64,000 nucleotides of DNA from Nonomuraea africana (GTDB taxonomy: Bacteria; Actinomycetota; Actinomycetes; Streptosporangiales; Streptosporangiaceae), in assembly GCF_014873535.1 (NCBI RefSeq), contig NZ_JADBEF010000001.1:3906001-3970000 (forward strand). The letters run 5' to 3'. The stretch's first letter is position 1. The number at the start of each line of letters is the position of its first letter. Both the position numbers and the translations under genes were made by a program. Positions 58,729-64,000 of the stretch are shown one piece after another. The notes under the pieces were generated by a model, which did no database searches, was not told where the DNA came from, and saw nothing but the letters and a program-made list of their open reading frames with translations.

Positions 58729-59547
58729 CTAGCCCTTGACCGCTCCGGCCATGAGGCCGGACCTCAGCCGTCGCTGGATGATTGCGAAGAAGATCAGGCT
58801 GGGGATCGTCGCCATGAGCGACGCCGCGGCCAGCGGCCCCAGCCTGGACACGCCCTCGGGTCCGGTGAAGCGGACCAGGGTGAGCGGCAGTGTCATCACG
58901 TCGGGGTCCTTGAGGACCACGAGCGCGAAGAGGAACTCGTTCCACGACGAGATGAACGAGAACAGCAGCGTGGCCACCACGCCAGGGGCCAGCAGCGGCG
59001 CCACCACGCTGACGATCGAGCGGATCCGGCCCGCGCCGTCCACGGAGGCGGCCTCCTCCAGCTCGCGCGGAACCGCGCGGACGTAGCCCTGCAGCATCCA
59101 CAGCGCGAACGGCAGCGTGAAGGTCACGTGCACGATGATCAGACCGGGCAGGGTGTTCACCAGATCGAGGTTCCGCAGCACCATGAAGAGCGGGATGATG
59201 ATCAGGATGAACGGGAAGACCTGGCTGACCAGCACCCATCCGGTCGCGACCCTGCTCACCGCGCCGCGGTAGCGCGCCATCGCATAGGCCGCGGGGAGCG
59301 CGACCACCACCGTGAGCACCGCGCTGGCGATCGCCACGACCATGCTGCGCGCGGCGGCGCCGACCAGGTCCTGCTCGCCGAAGGCCGCGGCGAAGTTGTC
59401 GAGGGTCGGCCGCTCCGGGATCCAGGTCGGATGGAGGCCGGCCATCTCCTGCGGCGTCTTCAGCGCCGTGGACAGCAGCCACACCAGCGGGAAGGCCAGG
59501 AAGAAGACATAGGCCAGCAGCGCGACGTACTTCAGGAGCTGCTTCAC
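58729..59547 (-). CDS. ABC sugar permease, MalG type
   Basis: A 272-residue permease with six helices and the EAA loop ELEEAASVDGAGRIRSIVSVVAPLLAPG, the ATPase contact. GTG 59547 overlaps the stop of the MalF-type gene (GTGA). No ATPase gene is in the operon; a shared MsiK-like ATPase encoded elsewhere probably energises the system, as is usual in actinomycetes. Confidence 0.93.
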   Translation of the reverse strand: MKQLLKYVALLAYVFFLAFPLVWLLSTALKTPQEMAGLHPTWIPERPTLDNFAAAFGEQDLVGAAARSMVVAIASAVLTVVVALPAAYAMARYRGAVSRVATGWVLVSQVFPFILIIIPLFMVLRNLDLVNTLPGLIIVHVTFTLPFALWMLQGYVRAVPRELEEAASVDGAGRIRSIVSVVAPLLAPGVVATLLFSFISSWNEFLFALVVLKDPDVMTLPLTLVRFTGPEGVSRLGPLAAASLMATIPSLIFFAIIQRRLRSGLMAGAVKG

Positions 59548-60455
59548 GACGCCTCCCTCATCTGCCGCCACAGGTACACGCCGAGCACCGCGAGGACGAC
59601 GATCACGATGGCCACGCCGAGCGAGGCGGCGTAACCGTAGAAGCCGTTACGGAAGGCCTCCTCGTAGGCGAACAGCATCGGCAGCCTGGTCTGGCCGCCG
59701 GGACCGCCCTGGGTGAGCACGTACACCAGGCCGAACTGGTTGATGTTCCAGATGAAGTCGAGCGAGGTGATGGCCACGATGACCGGGCGCAGCTGCGGCA
59801 GCGTGATGTTCCAGAACCGCCGCCAGGTGCCCGCGCCGTCGACCTCGACCGCCTCGTACAGCTCCTTGGGCACGTTCTGCAGGCCCGCCAGCAGCACGAC
59901 CGTGGTCTGCGGCATGCCGCTCCAGATGCCCACCACGATGATCGCGGGCAGCGCGAGCGAGAAGTTCTGCAGCCAGTCGATGTCGGTGCCGAGCATGCTG
60001 TTGAGGATCCCGGCGTCCGGGTGGTAGACCAGGCGCCACATCAGGCCGATCACCACGGGCGGCATCGCCCACGGCACGACCGCCAGCACCCTCGCCACGC
60101 CCCTGAACCGCAGGTTCTGGTTCAGCAGCAGCGCCAGGCCGAGCGACAGCAGGAACTGCAGACCGGTGACCGAGACCGCCCAGATCAGGCCGATCCTGAA
60201 GGACGACCAGAAGGCCGAGTCGGCGAACAGGTCGACGAAGTTCTCGAGTCCGACGAACTCGGTGACCCTGTTCCTGCCGAACCGGGCGTTGGTGAAGGCC
60301 AGGCCGATGCCGTACAGCAGCGGGCCGACGCTGAACAGCAGGACCGGCACCAGCGCCGGGAGCATCAGCAGCAGGGTCTCGCGGCCCTGCCGCGAGCGGG
60401 GCTTGCGGCGCTTGCGCGGTGAGCTCCGCGGGGGTCTGGTCGCGACCGCCGTCAT
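59544..60455 (-). CDS. ABC sugar permease, MalF type
   Basis: A 303-residue permease with a basic cytoplasmic N-terminus (PPRSSPRKRRKPRSR), six helices, and the EAA loop KELYEAVEVDGAGTWRRFWNITLPQLRP. ATG 60455 overlaps the LacI stop by 4 nt. It forms the heterodimeric channel with the MalG-type protein. Confidence 0.93.
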   Translation of the reverse strand: MTAVATRPPRSSPRKRRKPRSRQGRETLLLMLPALVPVLLFSVGPLLYGIGLAFTNARFGRNRVTEFVGLENFVDLFADSAFWSSFRIGLIWAVSVTGLQFLLSLGLALLLNQNLRFRGVARVLAVVPWAMPPVVIGLMWRLVYHPDAGILNSMLGTDIDWLQNFSLALPAIIVVGIWSGMPQTTVVLLAGLQNVPKELYEAVEVDGAGTWRRFWNITLPQLRPVIVAITSLDFIWNINQFGLVYVLTQGGPGGQTRLPMLFAYEEAFRNGFYGYAASLGVAIVIVVLAVLGVYLWRQMREAS

Positions 60456-61531
60456 GGCGTGCCTCCCTTCGACTGGAGTGGGATGTTCACGGTTTCGCCC
60501 GTGGATGCGCGGGCTTGGTGGTCCGTCGCCTCGCCCACGGTGGAGGCGCGGATCACCAGTCGCGGCGCGACCGTGACCACGCGCGGCTGGCGGTCCATGT
60601 CGTTGAGCCGGTCGAGCAGCAGCTCGGCGGCGGCCTTGCCGCGCTCCGCCGAGCCGAGCGAGACGCTCGTCAGCGACGGCCACGAGGCGGCGGCCAGGTC
60701 GGTGTCGTCCATGCCGACCACCGCGACGTCCTCGGGCACCCGCAGCCCCGCCGCGCGCAGCACGTCGAGCGCGCCGAGCGCGATCAGGTCGTTGGCGCAC
60801 ATCAGCGCGTCCACCCCGGGCGCCCGGTCAAGCAGCGCGCGCGCCGCGCGCGCCCCCTCGGCCCGGTAGAAGTCGCCCACCTCGACGATCTCCTCGTCGT
60901 ACGGCAGGCCGCGCTCCTTCAGCGCCTCCCTGTAGGCGGCGGCGCGGGCCGCGCCCGGCACGGTGTCGAGCGGGCCGTTGACGAAACCGATGCGGCGGCG
61001 GCCCAGCTCGTACAGGTGGTCGATGGCAAGCTTGACGCCGGTACGGGAGTCGGCCCTGACGTTGTCGACCCGCGTGCCCTCGGGCACCGAGCCGATGATC
61101 ACGACAGGCGCCCGTGCGGTGGCGATCATCTTCAGGTGCTCCTCGGTGACGCGCAGCGGGCTCATGATCAGCCCGTCGACGTACCGCTCCCCGAGGCTGT
61201 GCAGAACATCGATCTCGTCGGCGGCGATCGCGTCGGTGGAGTGCAGCACCAGCCGGTATCCGGCCGCCTTGAGCACCGGCTGGATCTGCCTGACCATCGC
61301 CAGGTAGACGGGGTTGCCGATGTCGGCCATGGCGAAGGCCACCTGGTGGGTACGGCGCGACTTGAGACTCCTGGCGACGGCGTTGCGCACGTAACCGAGT
61401 TCCTCGGCGGCGGCGAGCACCTTGCGGACGGTCTCCTGCCTGGTGGGCAGGCCGTTGAGCACCCGAGAGACGGAGGCGATCGACACCCCGGCCCGCTCAG
61501 CGATCGTGTTGATCGTGGGTCCTTCGGCCAA
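60452..61531 (-). CDS. LacI-family regulator of the glycohydrolase operon
   Basis: A 359-residue LacI regulator: helix-turn-helix TINTIAERAGVSIASVSRVLNGL (6-28), hinge NAVARSLKSRRT, and a sugar-binding effector domain. TTG 61531 follows GAGGGGAC. Two LacI-type operators lie 21-56 nt upstream, so it probably represses its own promoter and thereby the whole nine-gene operon until a ligand is present. Its C-terminus ends in an unusual tail (STGETVNIPLQSKGG). Confidence 0.93.
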   Translation of the reverse strand: MAEGPTINTIAERAGVSIASVSRVLNGLPTRQETVRKVLAAAEELGYVRNAVARSLKSRRTHQVAFAMADIGNPVYLAMVRQIQPVLKAAGYRLVLHSTDAIAADEIDVLHSLGERYVDGLIMSPLRVTEEHLKMIATARAPVVIIGSVPEGTRVDNVRADSRTGVKLAIDHLYELGRRRIGFVNGPLDTVPGAARAAAYREALKERGLPYDEEIVEVGDFYRAEGARAARALLDRAPGVDALMCANDLIALGALDVLRAAGLRVPEDVAVVGMDDTDLAAASWPSLTSVSLGSAERGKAAAELLLDRLNDMDRQPRVVTVAPRLVIRASTVGEATDHQARASTGETVNIPLQSKGGTP

Positions 61532-61551
61532 GACGGTCCCCTCACTCGGGA

Positions 61552-61563
61552 GAAAACGATTAC
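61552..61563. promoter_or_regulatory. LacI-type operator 2 (imperfect)
   Basis: GAAAACGATTAC matches the neighbouring perfect site at 10 of 12 positions and lies between it and the regulator start. Centre-to-centre spacing of the two sites is 24 nt. Confidence 0.5.
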
Positions 61564-61575
61564 AGCACCTTCACT

Positions 61576-61587
61576 GTAAACGTTTAC
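61576..61587. promoter_or_regulatory. LacI-type operator 1 (perfect palindrome)
   Basis: GTAAACGTTTAC is a perfect dyad with a central CG, the classical LacI/PurR-family half-site arrangement, upstream of the regulator gene. Confidence 0.75.
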
Positions 61588-61820
61588 GGCGCTGGGGCAC
61601 ATGAAACATGCACGTAACGTGCGGGTCAAGTCACGATCCCATAACACCAGGTCAGAGCCCCAACACCGCCTTCAGTGGGAGCTGCTGCCTGTCGAACACG
61701 TCGGGGGAGGTACTTCTTGTCGAACCGGCCGCCTTGACCATCATGGGCACCATAGGGTCACGATTTATGAACAAGGAGTCATCCAACCGGCGCCGAGAGC
61801 GCTCGTCTACGGTGGTGGTC

Positions 61821-61994
61821 ATGGACGTTGAGCAGCCCATCGAATACGAGACCGTGCGGCAGCGGTTCCCGTGGGTCGGGCTCGTCTACACCGGTGAGCA
61901 CGACTTCTCCTCGCGGTACCGCGAGATCATGGCCGAGGGGCGGCGCAACCGCGAGATCGTGGAGGCGATTGACGCGATCCGGCACAGCGCGTGA
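61821..61994 (+). CDS. Small antitoxin-like protein
   Basis: A 57-residue charged, helical protein (VEQPIEYETVRQRFPWVGLVYTGEHDFSSRYREIMAEGRRNREI). Its stop overlaps the start of a PIN-domain gene by 4 nt (GTGA), the typical layout of a VapB-like antitoxin. A TACGGT box ends 7 nt before the ATG, so it may be leaderless. The partner toxin gene is broken, so the antitoxin is now probably without function. Confidence 0.6.
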   Translation: MDVEQPIEYETVRQRFPWVGLVYTGEHDFSSRYREIMAEGRRNREIVEAIDAIRHSA

Positions 61995-62430
61995 GCGCGC
62001 TGCTCTGCGACTCCGGCGCCCTCATAGGCTTGTTCGACCGTGGTGACCGCTATCACTCGCACTGTACGCGGGTGATCGCCGCGTGGCCCGGGCAGGTTGG
62101 TCATCCCGGAGCCGGTGCTCGGCGAGACCTGCAACTTCATCCGCAACCAGATGCGCGGCGGACCCGCTCTCGAGGTCACGTTCCTCAAGGCGATGCTCGA
62201 CTCGTCAGGTTGTCGTGCAGCCCACGGGCGACCTCGTCGGCGTACCGCTCGTGGTCGAGCTCCAGCAGAAGATCGATGAACTCCCGCTGGACGGCTGACG
62301 CCATCGGGTAGCGGGTCTCCGGGTCGTGATACCCCTTCCCGAGCCCGCCGGGAGGCCGGTCGCCACGACCAGGCGGATGCCGCGGAACCGGGTGGTCAGA
62401 CGGCTGCATCGTACGCAGGAGCTCGGCGCC
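61991..62430 (+). pseudogene. Broken PIN-domain (VapC-like) toxin gene
   Basis: GTG 61991 starts SALLCDSGALIGLFDRGDRYH, the first acidic motif of PIN nucleases. The reading then shifts frame near 62090 (LVIPEPVLGETCNFIRNQM continues the domain), again near 62200 (VVQPTGDLVGVPLVVELQQKIDELPL), and again before VATTRRMPRNRVVRRLH (about 62365-62410), which resembles the PIN C-terminus. At least three frameshifts make this a pseudogene. Confidence 0.65.
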
Positions 62431-62538
62431 GCAGACCTAGCTCATGCTCGCCGGCCGGTCACGGTCGAAAGCCGTCCCCGGATCCACCTGGACCAGCTCT
62501 TCAGGCCCTTCGTGGTCTCCCTTGTAAGGTCCCTGGCC

Positions 62539-63495
62539 ATGCGGATTCTTGTTCTTGGCGGTACGTCCTTCATCGGTCGCGCCATCGTCGATGACGTCCT
62601 GCGAGCCGGTGCCGAGGTGACGTTGTTCGGCCGGGGGAAGACCGGTCCCGAGCTGTTCCCCCAGTTGACCCGGCTCATCGGCGACCGCGACACCGGCGAC
62701 TACGCGGTACTGCGCGATGGCACATGGGACGCGGTCGTGGACGTCAGCGGCTACGTTCCGCGCCATGTCGCGCAGTCGATGGACGCGCTCGGCGACCGGG
62801 TCGGCCGATACCTGTTCATCTCGAGCCACGCGGTGTACCAGCGCACGGGCCTGGGGCCGGGTTCTGACGAGGACACTCCGCGTCGGCCCCCGGTGCGCGA
62901 CACCGAGGAGCTCGACGACGACACCTACGGTCCGCTCAAGGTGGCATGTGAGGACGACGTGGTGGCCGGGTACGGCTCGCGAGCGACGATCGTGCGGCCG
63001 GGAAAGGTGGCCGGGCCCTACGACCCATCGGACACGTTCACCTACTGGGTGCGACGGGCCGCGCAGGGCGGGCGGGTGGCGCTGCCCGCGGACCCCGAGC
63101 AGCCGGTGCAGATCATCGACTCGCGCGACCTGGCCCGGTTGGTGGTGCGGTTGCTCGTTGACGAGCGCACCGGCGCGTTCAACGCGGTGGGTCCGGCTGA
63201 GCCGACCACGCTCGGGGCGCTCATCGAGACCTGCGCCCGGGTGGCGGGCACCGAAGTCGAGATCGTGCCGGTGTCACCCGACGTGCTGCCACCGCTGTTC
63301 CCGCTGGTGCGGCCGAACTGGCCGACGCAGCAGCGTAGCTCGGCGCGCGCCCGTGCGGCGGGCATGCCCGCGACCCCGCTGGAGGTGACGGCGGCCGACG
63401 TCTTGGCCTGGGACCGCGAGCGCGGCGAGCCACCCCTCCAGAAGGGTTTCTCTCCAGAGGAGGAGCACGCCCTCCTGGCGCGGCAGGCGCGATAG
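62539..63495 (+). CDS. NAD-dependent epimerase/dehydratase family protein
   Basis: A 318-residue extended SDR: MRILVLGGTSFIGRAIVDDVL is the nucleotide-binding loop, WDAVVDVSGYVP and FISSHAVY follow, and the active-site Tyr/Lys lie in DDDTYGPLKVACE (YxxxK). The C-terminal part (VVRLLVDERTGAFNAVGPAEPTTLGAL) is typical. It resembles a plant/actinobacterial group sometimes annotated as isoflavone-reductase or RNA-binding-like reductases. ATG 62539 follows a TAAGGT box by 9 nt. Confidence 0.88.
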   Translation: MRILVLGGTSFIGRAIVDDVLRAGAEVTLFGRGKTGPELFPQLTRLIGDRDTGDYAVLRDGTWDAVVDVSGYVPRHVAQSMDALGDRVGRYLFISSHAVYQRTGLGPGSDEDTPRRPPVRDTEELDDDTYGPLKVACEDDVVAGYGSRATIVRPGKVAGPYDPSDTFTYWVRRAAQGGRVALPADPEQPVQIIDSRDLARLVVRLLVDERTGAFNAVGPAEPTTLGALIETCARVAGTEVEIVPVSPDVLPPLFPLVRPNWPTQQRSSARARAAGMPATPLEVTAADVLAWDRERGEPPLQKGFSPEEEHALLARQAR

Positions 63496-63549
63496 CGCGA
63501 GCTGCATGGGAGTCCGCCAGGCTCCTGCCCGCACGCCATCGGTGATGAC

Positions 63550-63720
63550 CTGCACCTTCCAGGGGAGGCGGCCGCGACCGGACGCGGTAGTCGCAAGCGG
63601 ATGGTGGTGGCGGCTGGAAGCGGTGGTCGCGACCGGAGGTGGCGATCGTGCGGTCGTGCATCGGGATGAGAGTACCGTCCACGGTCCTCGCCGGTCCTCT
63701 GCCAGTCCTTCCACCAGTCC
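63550..63720 (-). pseudogene. Possible transposase relic
   Basis: On the minus strand VDGTLIPMHDRTIA (about 63640-63684) resembles the first catalytic-Asp region of IS5-type transposases (VDGTL-P-x-D). The flanking frames show no further intact domain and shift frame. No terminal inverted repeats are recognisable. This is weak evidence from one short match. Confidence 0.25.
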
Positions 63721-63774
63721 TCGGGTCGCGCCGGGGCGGGCGAGAGTGGGCTTTCGCGTGGGTCTTGGTGCCGC

Positions 63775-64000
63775 CTACCGTGCCGACTGGGCCTGGACCT
63801 TGGTCGCGTCGAACTCCACGTACTCGATGACGGCGCCGCCGGGGTGGCGGATCGTCAGGTTGCGTCCGGTGGGGACCTCGTTGGGGCCGTCGAGCGTCTC
63901 GCCGCCCTCTTGCTCGACTACGGCGAAGACCTCGTCGAGGCTGTCGACGATGGTGGTGGCCTGCACGTTGCGGAACGGAGCCAACGCCTCCGGGCTTCCG
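63775..64000 (-). CDS. C-terminal part of a VOC-family (glyoxalase-fold) protein, cut by the right edge
   Basis: The frame enters from the right edge and ends at the TGA at 63775. The visible 75 residues (LAPFRNVQATTIVDSLDEVFAVVEQEGGETL, then PTGRNLTIRHPGGAVIEYVEF) match the second beta-alpha-beta module of vicinal-oxygen-chelate proteins, with the metal Glu in VIEYVEF. The N-terminal module lies outside the window. Likely a glyoxalase or bleomycin-resistance-like protein of unknown substrate. Confidence 0.7.
   Translation of the reverse strand, partial: GSPEALAPFRNVQATTIVDSLDEVFAVVEQEGGETLDGPNEVPTGRNLTIRHPGGAVIEYVEFDATKVQAQSAR

Noticed and set aside
1-64000. CRISPR arrays, prophage modules, integrase or att sites at the tRNAs
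   Set aside because: No regularly spaced repeats, no phage structural genes and no integrase were seen beside any of the three tRNA genes.

Overview
The window is very GC-rich DNA with actinobacterial codon use (G or C at most third positions, many GTG and TTG starts, many genes with a -10 box 6-9 nt before the start codon and hence likely leaderless mRNAs). An SsgB-type sporulation protein, PknB-like receptor kinases and a CGNR zinc-finger protein point to a sporulating actinomycete. A Streptosporangiales member such as Nonomuraea is my best guess, but the sequence alone does not fix the genus. I see no CRISPR array, prophage or antibiotic cluster. Mobile or decayed DNA is limited to a broken vapC-like toxin gene, a possible transposase relic near the right edge, and two gene remnants (PadR, alpha/beta hydrolase).

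Layout. 1-3.3 kb: cytochrome P450, HAD phosphatase, small proteins, AhpD-like protein. 3.5-7.6 kb: a cassette of an NCS1 permease, a hydantoinase/oxoprolinase-like protein and a DUF917 protein. 7.8-11.1 kb: two tandem receptor Ser/Thr kinases and a small secreted Cys protein. 12.3-15.5 kb: tRNA-Val(CAC), ssgB, a DUF305 lipoprotein divergent from an LVIVD lipoprotein. 15.8-19.9 kb: pabC, pabB and a LysR gene, divergent from a dehydrogenase-RidA fusion. 20-24.6 kb: hutH, a methyltransferase divergent from a CGNR protein, a DsbA/FrnE protein, tRNA-Gly(GCC) and tRNA-Val(GAC). 24.7-26.4 kb: divergent AraC / PhyH-dioxygenase pair. 26.6-33.7 kb: an L-rhamnose catabolic locus (mutarotase, isomerase, fused aldolase/dehydrogenase; divergent rhamnulokinase and LacI regulator) with operator candidates between its two arms. 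33.7-42.7 kb: housekeeping and lipid or ester metabolism genes. 42.8-45.9 kb: kynurenine monooxygenase-like gene and an unusual two-domain hydrolase. 46-52 kb: small regulators, hydrolases, pcp and pyrF.

The most interesting unit runs leftward from 61.6 to 52.0 kb. A LacI regulator, two sugar ABC permeases, a sugar-binding lipoprotein, four different ADP-ribosylglycohydrolase-family proteins and a ribokinase are read in one direction. Most junctions overlap by 4 nt. Two LacI-type operators sit upstream of the regulator. The simplest reading is import of a ribosylated or ADP-ribosyl-like compound, hydrolysis of its glycosidic bond by several specialised hydrolases, and phosphorylation of the freed ribose. 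One of the four hydrolases has lost part of its metal-binding signature. The E. coli yegTUV set (transporter, glycohydrolase, sugar kinase) is a simpler analogue. The substrate is not determined by the sequence.
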